From assembly GCA_045601425.1 (NCBI GenBank), contig JAZRZP010000006.1:1-64000 (forward strand): DNA of 64,000 nt. Reading direction: 5' to 3'. The DNA is from UBA1219 sp045601425 (GTDB lineage: Bacteria > Bacteroidota > Bacteroidia > Bacteroidales > P3). A program made the position numbers and the translations under genes. Shown here piece by piece: positions 34,490 to 42,721 of the stretch. A model generated the notes under the pieces. It saw only the letters and a program-made list of their open reading frames with translations. It had not been told where the DNA came from and searched no databases. The number at the start of each line of letters is the position of its first letter. Positions within the stretch are counted from its first letter, which is position 1.

Positions 34490-34523
34490 GCAAACGGAAA
34501 AAAATATTTTTAGTTTGAAATCG

Positions 34524-34559
34524 AAAAAAGACACATCCTGTTCGGGTGTGTCTTTTTTT
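34524..34559. terminator. Terminator between convergent genes at 34.5 kb
   Basis: AAAAGACACA and TGTGTCTTTTTTT form the stem, with A and T runs on either side, so it can serve both the secreted protein gene and the leftward MFS gene. Confidence 0.82.
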
Positions 34560-34576
34560 GATGAATTGTGCAGGGG

Positions 34577-35884
34577 TTATTCCCTTGTATGCTTGTATTT
34601 GAAGAATATCGCAAACAGAATGCCTACAATCAGGGCGAAGGCAGCAAACACGAACCACGAGTTTCTCCATCCCTCCATGAGAGGTTCGAAAGGAAGGTGA
34701 GCCTGTGGCTGAGTGAAGTGAACCACAACTTTTCCTGCGATGAATGCACCGACAGTGGCACCAAGTCCGTTTGTCATCATCATGAACACGCCCTGTGCAC
34801 TGCTGCGAATGCCTTCGTCGGTATTCTTGTCAACGAACAGCGAGCCGCTTATGTTGAAGAAATCAAAGGCCACGCCGTAAACCAGCATCGAGCATACCAG
34901 CCATACCAGACCTATTCCGACGGGGTTTCCTACGCCAAGCAGTCCGAAACGAAGGAACCATGCCATGAACGATATGAACATTACCTTTTTTATGCCGAAA
35001 CGTTTCAGGAAGAACGGTATCAGAAGTATGCACAATGTTTCGGAAATCTGTGAAATGGATGAAAGGAATACGGGGTTCTGTACTGCGAAAGTGTCTTTCA
35101 GTTCAGGCGACATGTTGAAAGTCGCAAGATAAGGAACTGCGAAACCGTTGGTTACCTGCAGGCACATTCCAAGAAGGAACGAGAATATGAAGAACAGGCA
35201 CATTTTTCTGTCTTTGAACAGGGAAAAGGCTCTCAATCCGAAACTGTCTGCCAGAGAAGTGCCTTTCTTGCTTTTGTCTATGGGGCAGTCAGGCAGTGAA
35301 AAAGCATATATCCCGGCTAGAATTCCCCAAAATGCAGAGGCGAACATCTGCATGTAACTTGCGAAGAATCCGGAGAAATTGACAATCCACATTGCCACTA
35401 TGAATCCGACGGTTCCGAAAACACGGATGGGCGGGTAATCCTTTATGGTATCCATGCCGGCTTTTGTCAAAGCGTTGTACGACACCGAATTGCCGAGAGC
35501 TATTGTCGGCATGAAGAATGCCACGCTGGCGGCGTAAAGCGGGAACAGCTGTCCGAAACTTACGTTTTGACCGAAAGTCATTCCCATGTATGCGGCGCCG
35601 GCCATGAATGCGGCAGAAAGCAGAAGGCACAGTCCGTAGACTTTCTGTGCCGGCATCCAGCGGTCAGCCACAATACCCATGAGAGTGGGCATGAAAAGTG
35701 ACACTATGCCCTGAACGGCGTAGAAAGGCCCGATATTGTCCTGCATTCCAATATTGTTGAGGTAGACACCGAGGGAACAGAGGTACGATCCCCAGACTGC
35801 ATACTGCAGGAAGTTCATCACTATGAGACGGAACCGCAGTAGTCCGCGCTTCGTATTTCCTGCCTGTATTTGAATATTTTCCAT
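34577..35884 (-). CDS. MFS nucleoside permease, NupG/XapB type
   Basis: The 435-residue membrane protein has 12 predicted helices. Typical NupG-family segments are MNFLQYAVWGSYLCSLGVYL and GIVADRWMPAQKVYGLC. YPPIRVFGTVGFIVAMWIVN and the DFFNISGSLFVDK region are further matches. Proteins of this type import nucleosides with protons. It ends in a short basic tail. It follows efp on the same strand, separated by a terminator, so it probably has its own promoter, which I could not define. Confidence 0.86.
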   Translation of the reverse strand: MENIQIQAGNTKRGLLRFRLIVMNFLQYAVWGSYLCSLGVYLNNIGMQDNIGPFYAVQGIVSLFMPTLMGIVADRWMPAQKVYGLCLLLSAAFMAGAAYMGMTFGQNVSFGQLFPLYAASVAFFMPTIALGNSVSYNALTKAGMDTIKDYPPIRVFGTVGFIVAMWIVNFSGFFASYMQMFASAFWGILAGIYAFSLPDCPIDKSKKGTSLADSFGLRAFSLFKDRKMCLFFIFSFLLGMCLQVTNGFAVPYLATFNMSPELKDTFAVQNPVFLSSISQISETLCILLIPFFLKRFGIKKVMFISFMAWFLRFGLLGVGNPVGIGLVWLVCSMLVYGVAFDFFNISGSLFVDKNTDEGIRSSAQGVFMMMTNGLGATVGAFIAGKVVVHFTQPQAHLPFEPLMEGWRNSWFVFAAFALIVGILFAIFFKYKHTRE

Positions 35885-35910
35885 GACTGTATTTTTTTGA
35901 AATTCTTAAA

Positions 35911-35945
35911 AAAAAACTGCAATCCGTTACAGCATTGCAGTTTTT
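35911..35945 (-). terminator. Terminator of efp
   Basis: ACTGCAAT and ATTGCAGT pair around a 10-base loop. Read leftward the stem is followed by a long T run. Confidence 0.82.
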
Positions 35946-35963
35946 GTAGTGGTTTGAAATTCG

Positions 35964-36530
35964 TTATCTTATGCGTTCGGCGTATTCGCCCGTACGTGTA
36001 TCAACCTTTATGTGTTCACCTGTTTCGATGAAAAGAGGAATGCGCACTTTTGCACCTGTTTCAATGGTAGCATCCTTCATTGCGTTTGTTGCGGTGTTGC
36101 CCTTCATGCCGGGTTCGGTGTAGGTAACTTCCATTTCAACAAACGGAGGAAGTTCACAAAGCATCGGTGTTTCGGTATCGGCATGAACTGTCATTTCAAC
36201 GTATTGTCCGTCTTTAAGGAACTGCGGGGCATTGATGAGTTCTTCCGGAATTGCTATCTGTTCGAAAGTTTCCGCGTGCATGAAGTTGTATCCCATGTCG
36301 TCTTTGTAGAGGAATGTGTAGGGACGGCGCTCTACGCGTGCCAGTTCAATCTTTACGCCAGCATCGAAACGGGTTTCGAGAACTCTGCCTGTTTTTATAT
36401 GTCTCAGTTTGGTACGAACAAAAGTATTTCCCTTTCCAGGTTTTACGTGTTGAAATTCTACTATTGACCATACTTCGTTGTTATGGATGATGCACAAACC
36501 ATTTTTAAAATCAGCTGTTGTTGTTGCCAT
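35964..36530 (-). CDS. efp: Translation elongation factor P
   Basis: The 188-residue protein has the three beta-barrel domains of EF-P. The tip loop reads VKPGKGNTFV, with the lysine that may be modified. Domain II shows RRPYTFLYKDDMGYNFM, and domain III ends DTRTGEYAERIR. EF-P relieves ribosome stalling at polyproline. A 57-base gap separates it from the small membrane-protein gene upstream, so both may share a transcript. Confidence 0.96.
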   Translation of the reverse strand: MATTTADFKNGLCIIHNNEVWSIVEFQHVKPGKGNTFVRTKLRHIKTGRVLETRFDAGVKIELARVERRPYTFLYKDDMGYNFMHAETFEQIAIPEELINAPQFLKDGQYVEMTVHADTETPMLCELPPFVEMEVTYTEPGMKGNTATNAMKDATIETGAKVRIPLFIETGEHIKVDTRTGEYAERIR

Positions 36531-36587
36531 TTGAAATAATGTTTTTTATGATTAGTAAAATGTTTTATTTTATTCTTTTTCAGTGTT

Positions 36588-36830
36588 TTATTCTTTTTTC
36601 AAACGTTCAAGCAGATCGGTGAGGCTGCGGAGGTCGTCTTTGAGTTTTTCGTTGTCCTGTTCAAGGGCGATTCTTTTCGAACGCTCCTGCAGCATTTTGA
36701 AAAGCAAAGCTACGAGCAGTGCCCACAATGGTATTGTGGTGCCTTTGTAAAGCATGGCGCCAACGCATGCGGCTGCCAGAAATAAGTACGCAAGCACTAC
36801 GAATATCTTGCTCATCAACGTTCTGTCCAT
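36588..36830 (-). CDS. Small membrane protein with C-terminal coiled coil
   Basis: The 80-residue product has two hydrophobic segments (about residues 7-27 and 31-45). A charged helix follows (RSKRIALEQDNEKLKDDLRS, LTDLLERLKKE) with heptad spacing. It has no recognised family. Position before efp and a good promoter support that it is a real gene. ATG 36830 is chosen over 36887 because the latter lies in the promoter. Confidence 0.65.
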   Translation of the reverse strand: MDRTLMSKIFVVLAYLFLAAACVGAMLYKGTTIPLWALLVALLFKMLQERSKRIALEQDNEKLKDDLRSLTDLLERLKKE

Positions 36831-36856
36831 ATATGTTTTTTCAAATTTTGGGTTTG

Positions 36857-36887
36857 CAAAGATACGTGTTTTTTGTGAATTTTGCAA
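36857..36887 (-). promoter_or_regulatory. Promoter of the small membrane protein/efp unit
   Basis: On the minus strand TATCTTTG (36857-36864) lies 20 bases from TTG (36885-36887); the ATG is 27 bases downstream. Confidence 0.7.
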
Positions 36888-36966
36888 ATGAAAATATTAA
36901 ATCGTTTGTTTTCAACGAATTAAGTTTGCGGCAAGCGTAAAAATCCCTGCCGACGGCACGTTTGGC

Positions 36967-37788
36967 TCATTCGTTCAGAACCAGACGGAATCCGTATGTC
37001 AAGCAGCGTTCATTGGGATAATTCCAGTTTCTGCAAGTAACACGCACCATGCTGTAGTTGCTGTTCCACGTACCGCCACGGATTACTCTCGGCCAGCCTG
37101 TAAGCGGACCTGCAGGGTTGTACTGAGAATCCACGCTGTATGCTCCGTACCAGTCGCTGCACCATTCTTCAACGTTTCCGCTCATGTCGTATATTCCAAG
37201 TTTGTTCGGTTTGAGAGTGGCTGTTTCATGGCATCGGTAACCGCTGTTTTCGTAGTTCCACGCTACATCGTCCCAGTTGTTGCTGCCGGAAAATAAGAAT
37301 GATTCGGATTTTGCTCCGCCGCGTGCGGCGAATTCCCACTCTGCTTCGGTTGGCAGGCGGAAATGTTTGCCTGTAATTTCGTTGAGTCTGGATATGAATT
37401 TCTGACAATCGTCCCATGATACGTTGTAAGCCGGGTATCTGTCACCTACACCGCACTTGTCGTTCCAGTCCAATGAGTCTGTAAGCTGATTGTCTTTGCC
37501 CATTACGGCATTCCACAGGCCTTGCGTGACTTCGGTGGTGGAGATGTAATAGCGGCTCAGCGTAACGCTGTGCATCGGGTACTCGGATTCCAAGGCATAC
37601 GACATCTGCTCACTTGTAGCACCCATTTTAAACGTGCCGTTCCCAATACATGCCATTTCGAATTCTACATCACCGACAGTTTCCACTTTTACCTCTGTCC
37701 GAGGCGGCTCTGTATTGCCGGCATCATCTTTTTTGCAGCCGTACGACACAAGAAGCAGTATTATGGCAAATATGTGCAAGTTTCTCAT
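36967..37788 (-). CDS. SUMF1/formylglycine-generating-enzyme-like lipoprotein
   Basis: The 273-residue product starts with a lipoprotein signal ending LLLVSYGC. The SUMF1-type domain follows: GTFKMGATSEQM, YYISTTEVTQGLWNAVMG, FRLPTEAEWEFAARGG and YDMSGNVEEWCSDWYG, ending RVIRGGTWNSN and YGFRLVLNE. In Bacteroidota such proteins include GldK/PorK-like lipoproteins and many of unknown role. The pair of active-site cysteines of true formylglycine-generating enzymes is not evident, so a structural role is more likely. It is divergent from the glycosyltransferase gene. Confidence 0.85.
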   Translation of the reverse strand: MRNLHIFAIILLLVSYGCKKDDAGNTEPPRTEVKVETVGDVEFEMACIGNGTFKMGATSEQMSYALESEYPMHSVTLSRYYISTTEVTQGLWNAVMGKDNQLTDSLDWNDKCGVGDRYPAYNVSWDDCQKFISRLNEITGKHFRLPTEAEWEFAARGGAKSESFLFSGSNNWDDVAWNYENSGYRCHETATLKPNKLGIYDMSGNVEEWCSDWYGAYSVDSQYNPAGPLTGWPRVIRGGTWNSNYSMVRVTCRNWNYPNERCLTYGFRLVLNE

Positions 37789-37841
37789 TTGGAACGTTTT
37801 AAAGACAAATATATTTGTGTGTGACTCAAATAAAAACATTG

Positions 37842-37898
37842 CAAAGATAACAAAATATTTGCGAAATTGCAAAAATCCGTTTTTTTTTCGTAACTTTG
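37842..37898. promoter_or_regulatory. Back-to-back divergent promoters sharing TTGCAA
   Basis: Plus strand: TTG (37867-37869), 21 bases, TAACTTTG (37891-37898), for the glycosyltransferase. Minus strand: TTG (37870-37872), 20 bases, TATCTTTG (37842-37849), for the SUMF1-like lipoprotein. The two -33 elements abut as the palindrome TTGCAA, so binding at one should exclude the other. Confidence 0.7.
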
Positions 37899-37924
37899 CA
37901 GGAAAATAAGAGGTATACAGAGAC

Positions 37925-39073
37925 ATGAATATAATCATTGTTGGAACGGCATATCCTTACAGGGGTGGACTTGCGGCGTTCAATGAACGGCTGGCACGTC
38001 AGTTCCAGAAGGAAGGACACAGAGTTGAAATGTACACTTTTTCGCTGCAGTATCCGTCTTTTCTCTTCCCGGGGAAGACGCAGTACAGTACCGAACCTAT
38101 GCCGGAAGACATCGTGTCGTTGCGTAAAGTCAATTCTTGCAACCCTTTCAACTGGGTCAGGACGGGCAGGGAGATTTCCAGAAAGAAGCCTGATCTGGTG
38201 GTTTTCGCATATTGGATGTCGTTCATGGCACCATGTATGGGAAAAATTGCACGGGAAATAAAGAAAAATAGGCATACCAAAGTCATTGCATTGGTACATA
38301 ACATGATACCTCACGAACCGACTATACTTGACAAACTCTTCCCAAAATATTTCGTTGAGTCAATGGACGGTTTTCTGGCACTTTCCCAATCGGTGGTTGA
38401 CGATATAGGTAAGTTTGACAAAAAGAATCTTCCCAAAACCTTTTCCCCCCACCCCATCTACGACCATTACGGAAATCTGATTACTCAAAGTGATGCTTTA
38501 AATAAAATAGGGTTACCTACTGGAAACAAGTATGTTCTGTTTTTTGGATTTATACGTGCATACAAAGGACTGGATTTGCTTCTGGAAGCATTTGCCGACT
38601 CACGCATTGCCGAAAGGAAGATAAAACTAATTGTTGCTGGTGAATTTTACGGTGATTCGGCTCCGTACATGAAACAGATTCAGGATTCGGGCATTGGCGA
38701 CAGCGTAATTCTCCGTACAGATTTCATTCCGGACAGCGAAGTCTGCAACTATTTCTGTGCGGCAAACCTTGTGGCACAGCCGTATAAGAGTGCCACCCAA
38801 AGCGGTGTCACGCAGATAGCCTTCCATTTCGAAAAACCTATGCTGGTGACCAATGTCGGAGGACTGGCCGAGATTGTTCCAAACGGTAAAATCGGATATG
38901 TCGTTGATCCTGACCCGATTGCGATTGCCGATGCCATTGTCGACTATTTCGACAATGACAGGGAGGCTGAATTTACGGCCAACACCGTTGAGGAAAAGAA
39001 AAAATATGACTGGAAAAACATTACCGGTTCCATAATGGATTTGCTTAAACAGATAACATCTAAAAAACAGTGA
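37925..39073 (+). CDS. Glycosyltransferase, GT4-like
   Basis: The 382-residue cytoplasmic or membrane-associated enzyme has the GT-B pattern. An N-terminal IIIVGTAYPYRGGLAAFNER domain is followed by YVLFFGFIRAYKGLDLLLEA. The donor-site stretch QPYKSATQSGVTQIAFHFEK leads to MLVTNVGGLAEIVPNGKIGY. It should transfer a sugar from a nucleotide donor to a glycan or lipid. No other polysaccharide genes are adjacent. Its stop overlaps the region of the next gene, with which it forms an operon. Confidence 0.88.
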   Translation: MNIIIVGTAYPYRGGLAAFNERLARQFQKEGHRVEMYTFSLQYPSFLFPGKTQYSTEPMPEDIVSLRKVNSCNPFNWVRTGREISRKKPDLVVFAYWMSFMAPCMGKIAREIKKNRHTKVIALVHNMIPHEPTILDKLFPKYFVESMDGFLALSQSVVDDIGKFDKKNLPKTFSPHPIYDHYGNLITQSDALNKIGLPTGNKYVLFFGFIRAYKGLDLLLEAFADSRIAERKIKLIVAGEFYGDSAPYMKQIQDSGIGDSVILRTDFIPDSEVCNYFCAANLVAQPYKSATQSGVTQIAFHFEKPMLVTNVGGLAEIVPNGKIGYVVDPDPIAIADAIVDYFDNDREAEFTANTVEEKKKYDWKNITGSIMDLLKQITSKKQ

Positions 39074-39075
39074 AT

Positions 39076-39501
39076 ATGAAAAAAATCAAGATTTTCGCAA
39101 TGCTCATTATTTGTACTTGGGGCATTGGTAATGCTCAGAATATGGCAGAGGAAGATTCTGCCGTATATGTTGCACGAAGCGGCCATGATGTATCGGCTGC
39201 GGACAAAGTGGCAGAGTTCATAGCTTTCGTTTCGGTGCCTGAAAACGCCGAACTTCTTTCGCAGTGCACTTGCAAGGGGCATGACCTTTGGGGCAAGGTG
39301 AAGGTTGTCAATTCTTTTCCCGACATTAAGGTGCAGGTGGTGAATTCCTTCCCCGACATCAAGGTACAGGTTGTTGACTCTTTCCCCGACAAATGCGGAA
39401 AGTGGAAATTCGTGGATTCGTTTCCCGATTTCAAGATACAGTTCGTGGATTCGTTTCCCGACCTCAAGGTTCAGTTTGTAAATTCGTTTCCGGGGATATA
39501 G
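39076..39501 (+). CDS. Secreted protein with six 11-residue SFPD repeats
   Basis: The 141-residue product has a signal peptide (MKKIKIFAMLIICTWGIGNA, cleavage before QNMAEE). A helical-looking segment and three cysteines (64, 66 and 107) are present. From residue 79 it is built of the unit (N/D)SFPD-x-K-(V/I)-Q-(V/F)-V, starting at residues 79, 90, 101, 114, 125 and 136. The third copy carries a 2-residue insertion with the last cysteine. The regular alternation suggests a short beta-solenoid or stacked beta strands. I do not recognise an assigned function. It starts 2 bases after the glycosyltransferase stop and is surely co-transcribed. Confidence 0.75.
   Translation: MKKIKIFAMLIICTWGIGNAQNMAEEDSAVYVARSGHDVSAADKVAEFIAFVSVPENAELLSQCTCKGHDLWGKVKVVNSFPDIKVQVVNSFPDIKVQVVDSFPDKCGKWKFVDSFPDFKIQFVDSFPDLKVQFVNSFPGI
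39310..39498 (+). repeat. Tandem 33-base coding repeat (SFPD units)
   Basis: Six in-frame copies of a 33-base unit encode the SFPD repeats; the first two copies give identical peptides but differ at several third codon positions, so selection on the protein is likely. Confidence 0.8.
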
Positions 39502-39521
39502 TCGGTAACGGCTTTTAAAAG

Positions 39522-39560
39522 AAAACTCCTGCAAGTCAGTCGTTTGCAGGAGTTTTTTTT
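39522..39560 (+). terminator. Terminator after the SFPD repeat gene
   Basis: AAACTCCTGCAA and TTGCAGGAGTTT pair around a short loop, followed by nine T. It lies between convergent genes. Confidence 0.88.
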
Positions 39561-39579
39561 TGTTGGGAGGCAGTGTGTG

Positions 39580-40293
39580 TCATCCCAAGTTGTCTATCTG
39601 GTTCTCTATGGAAAGTTTGAATCCGACGCCATGCACGTTTACTATTTTCACGCATGGGTCTTCTTCCAGATATTTCCGCATTTTGGTGATATACACGTCC
39701 ATGCTTCGGGCAGCGAAATAGCTGTCATCTTTCCATATTTTGCGTAAAGTGGTCTGTCTGTCAACCACCTGATTCAGGTTTATGCAGTAGCTTCGCAGCA
39801 GTTCAGCCTCTTTTGACGTGAGCCGGCGTTCTTTGCCGGCGATGGTAAGAGTGCGGTGTTCGTAGTCGAAGACATATTTGCCGATTTCAAAGATGCAGGT
39901 GTTCGGTCGTTCGTCGTATGTACGGCGGAGCACGGCGTTGATTCTGGCAATGAGTTCTTCCATGCTGAACGGTTTGGTGATGTAGTCGTCTGCTCCGAGT
40001 TCAAAACCTTTCAGTTTGTCAGATTCTTTGTTCAAGGCAGTGAGGAATATGATTGGTACGTGGCTGTCCAAACGGCGTATTTCCTTTGCCAGTGAAAATC
40101 CGTCCATTCCCGGCATCATCACGTCGAATACGCAGATGTCTATTATGTCGTCTTCCTTGAAGAGATTCAATGCGTATTCTCCGTCGCCGGCAAGTTTTAC
40201 AAGAAAACCTTTTTGTTGTAAGTACATGCGTAGTATGGTACCGAGATTTGGATCGTCTTCAGCGAGTAAAATTCGAATTTCTCTAAGGCTCAT
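39580..40293 (-). CDS. rprY: OmpR-family response regulator, RprY-like
   Basis: The 237-residue protein has a receiver domain (acidic pocket AEDD, phospho-acceptor Asp57 in FDVMMPGMDG, FLTAL, ITKPF). A winged-helix effector domain follows (LTSKEAELLRSYCINLNQVV, RSMDVYITKMRKYLEED, VHGVGFKL). It resembles RprY of Bacteroides. The usual partner, histidine kinase RprX, is not adjacent; the flanking genes are a convergent secreted protein and a cyclophilin. It may be controlled by a distant kinase. Confidence 0.86.
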   Translation of the reverse strand: MSLREIRILLAEDDPNLGTILRMYLQQKGFLVKLAGDGEYALNLFKEDDIIDICVFDVMMPGMDGFSLAKEIRRLDSHVPIIFLTALNKESDKLKGFELGADDYITKPFSMEELIARINAVLRRTYDERPNTCIFEIGKYVFDYEHRTLTIAGKERRLTSKEAELLRSYCINLNQVVDRQTTLRKIWKDDSYFAARSMDVYITKMRKYLEEDPCVKIVNVHGVGFKLSIENQIDNLG

Positions 40294-40325
40294 TGTATTT
40301 GGTATTTTGTTGGTTTGTTATTTTG

Positions 40326-40760
40326 TTATTCTTCAACGATTGTTATTTTGTTTATTTTATCGCCCTGACGTATCAGGTCGATGGTTTCGAGACCTTCCAC
40401 CACTTTGCCGAAGCAGGTATGGTGCCGGTCAAGGTGTTGAGTGTTTTCACGGTTGTGGCAGATGAAGAACTGTGATCCGCCTGTATCTCTTCCGGCATGT
40501 GCCATTGAAAGCACTCCGCGGTCGTGGTATTGGTTTCCGCCGGTGAGTTCGCACTTGATTGTATATCCGGGGCCGCCGGTGCCGTCGCCGCGCGGGCAAC
40601 CTCCCTGTATTACAAAGTCCGGAATTACACGGTGAAACGTGAGACCGTCATAAAATCCGCTTTTTGAAAGTTTTACAAAGTTCGCTACCGTATTCGGTGC
40701 ATCTTTTTCGTAAAACGTTACCTTCATTTTTCCTTTTGCAGTGTCTATTATTGCGTACAT
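40326..40760 (-). CDS. Cyclophilin-type peptidyl-prolyl cis-trans isomerase
   Basis: The 144-residue single-domain protein has the cyclophilin landmarks FYDGLTFHRVIPDFVIQGGC, PRGDGTGGPGY, MAHAGRDTGGSQFFIC and HTCFGKVVEG. There is no signal peptide, so it acts in the cytoplasm. It lies 26 bases downstream of the signal peptidase gene on the same strand. Confidence 0.94.
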   Translation of the reverse strand: MYAIIDTAKGKMKVTFYEKDAPNTVANFVKLSKSGFYDGLTFHRVIPDFVIQGGCPRGDGTGGPGYTIKCELTGGNQYHDRGVLSMAHAGRDTGGSQFFICHNRENTQHLDRHHTCFGKVVEGLETIDLIRQGDKINKITIVEE

Positions 40761-40786
40761 CTCGTATTTATTTTAATTTTAGTTGT

Positions 40787-42568
40787 TTACAATGCCGATA
40801 CGGAACGGAATATTCTGTTCCAGCGTATTTTCTTGAAGAACGATTTCTGGTCTTTGTCCCACGAGAATACTACTCTTGACGCCTTGCCGACGATGTGATC
40901 TTCGGGAACGAAGCCCCAGAAACGGCTGTCGGCCGAGTTGTGGCGGTTATCGCCCATGAGCCAGAAATAGTTCATCTTGAAGGTGTATGACGTGGCAAGT
41001 TTCCCGTTTATGAAAATCTGATCCCCGCTAACTTGGAGTTTGTTGCCTTCGAACACTTCTATCACGCGTCGGTACAGTGGCAGATTATGGACATTGATTT
41101 TCACGGTCTGACCCTTTTGTGGAATGGTAATCGGTCCGAAGTTGTCAACATTCCAGTTGTAGCCTTCGGCGTGTGGGAATATGTTGTCGTCTTTGTATCC
41201 GGGATAAGTTTCTGAAGGATATATGTTTGCAACGCTCGGATGCGATTTCAAAAGTTCGAGTTTTTCGGTTGTGAGCGGCAACGTGAGGTAGCTGCCGGGC
41301 ATTTTTTCAAAGTCTTCCTCTGAAACGCCTACGGCAAGGAGTTTTTCCTTCAATGCTCCCCAGTTGAATCCGATTCCCATGTTTAGGACAATCTGGGTGA
41401 GGAATCTTTCGTTTCCGGGAATCAAATCGAAAGGAACGTTGCTGTTGCCGGTCCTGTAAAGCGGTTCCCAGCCGGCGACCATAGTTGAAACTGCTGCCAG
41501 CTGTTCCTTGTTGAGTGGCAGGTATGTTATCAGGTAGTTGTTCACCATTTGCATCATGCCTGCATCTTCGTTGGAGATGCCCATGTTCAGGAGTTCGTCG
41601 GCCGACATAGGCATTGCACCTTTCTTAAGTTCGACGATGTATTTGTATTGCAGGTTTTCGGGATTTTCAATGGGTTTCCCGTTGATGTAAACCATGCGGT
41701 TCTTTATCTGCAGTGTTTCTCCGGGGAGACCGATGGTGCGTTTGATGAAGTTTTCGCGTTTGTCAACGGGACGAGTGATTATTTTGCCAAAATGATTCGT
41801 ATCCTGATGGCTGATCACAAAGTCGCGTCCGTACTGGCGTACGAATGCGTGGTAGCTTTCGTTGCTTTGGTACCTAAGCGAAACGGTGTCGCCGTCGGGG
41901 AAATTGAATACCGTGGCATCGAAACGTTGCACGTTGCATTTGCCGTAGCGGTAGTACGGCAGCTGCACGCAGTCGCAGAACGACTTGATGTTGGTGCCGG
42001 GAATCGAGTGGTGTATAAGCGGTATGGCAATCGGCGTCATCGGGAAACGCGGACCGTAGGCCATTTTGCTTACATAGAGGAAATCTCCTGTCTGCAGGGA
42101 TTTCTCCATGGAAGATGACGGAATGTTGTACAACTCGAAAATGAATGTGCGTATTATGGTTGCGGCCACGAGGGCAAAAATCAGTGCGTCGAGCCACTCG
42201 CGTGCCGAGCTGACTTTTATTTTGGGCAAATCGGAAGGCTTGGTGTACGTTCTTTTTTTTGAAAGTCCGAGGTATGGCAGGTAAATGAAGGGAAATATCA
42301 CTGCCAGCGTCTGTTCAAGCAGTCCGTTGCGTTGGAACACCTTGGCTGTTTCAACGACAAGGAGAAGATACGTGAAGATGTTGATTGCGGGTATGGCCAT
42401 GTATATGTACCATTTCCAGCTTTTTCCGAGGACGTCCTTTATCCATACTACAAGGTTGTACACGGGAATCAGTGATTTCCATGCGGCAATGCCTGCCTTT
42501 TTGAAGATAAACCACAGTCCGAATATCGGAAGCAGAAGATAAATCCATAGAATAAGTTCGTATATCAT
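40787..42568 (-). CDS. lepB: Signal peptidase I with N-terminal DUF5684-like membrane domain
   Basis: The 593-residue protein is about twice the size of classical LepB. Residues 1-105 form a several-helix membrane domain (FKKAGIAAWKSLIPVYNLVV, DVLGKSWKWYIYMAIP) resembling DUF5684. The peptidase follows with NIPSSSMEKSL (catalytic Ser153), NFIKRTIGLPGE (general-base Lys), and GDNRHNSADSRFWGFVPE. A long insertion of over 150 residues separates the Lys box from the last box. It removes signal peptides at the inner membrane. ATG 42568 is chosen because the hydrophobic domain starts there. A role of the extra domain is not known. Confidence 0.9.
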   Translation of the reverse strand: MIYELILWIYLLLPIFGLWFIFKKAGIAAWKSLIPVYNLVVWIKDVLGKSWKWYIYMAIPAINIFTYLLLVVETAKVFQRNGLLEQTLAVIFPFIYLPYLGLSKKRTYTKPSDLPKIKVSSAREWLDALIFALVAATIIRTFIFELYNIPSSSMEKSLQTGDFLYVSKMAYGPRFPMTPIAIPLIHHSIPGTNIKSFCDCVQLPYYRYGKCNVQRFDATVFNFPDGDTVSLRYQSNESYHAFVRQYGRDFVISHQDTNHFGKIITRPVDKRENFIKRTIGLPGETLQIKNRMVYINGKPIENPENLQYKYIVELKKGAMPMSADELLNMGISNEDAGMMQMVNNYLITYLPLNKEQLAAVSTMVAGWEPLYRTGNSNVPFDLIPGNERFLTQIVLNMGIGFNWGALKEKLLAVGVSEEDFEKMPGSYLTLPLTTEKLELLKSHPSVANIYPSETYPGYKDDNIFPHAEGYNWNVDNFGPITIPQKGQTVKINVHNLPLYRRVIEVFEGNKLQVSGDQIFINGKLATSYTFKMNYFWLMGDNRHNSADSRFWGFVPEDHIVGKASRVVFSWDKDQKSFFKKIRWNRIFRSVSAL

Positions 42569-42703
42569 ATGTGTGTGTTTTTTTCTATCAAAGTTTATGA
42601 AACGTTTGTTTGAAAGAAATATTGTGCTTTCAGACAAATATTGCCTGATTTTTTAAGATAAGCGCAGCATTCCGGAAAACGGCATGCATCTGTTAGGTGG
42701 AAC

Positions 42704-42721
42704 CGTACACGGCACGGTTCA
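42704..42721 (-). terminator. Weak hairpin at the end of the patatin gene
   Basis: GAACCGT and ACGGTTC pair across the stop codon, but no T run follows on the minus strand. It may be only an mRNA-end structure. Confidence 0.35.
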
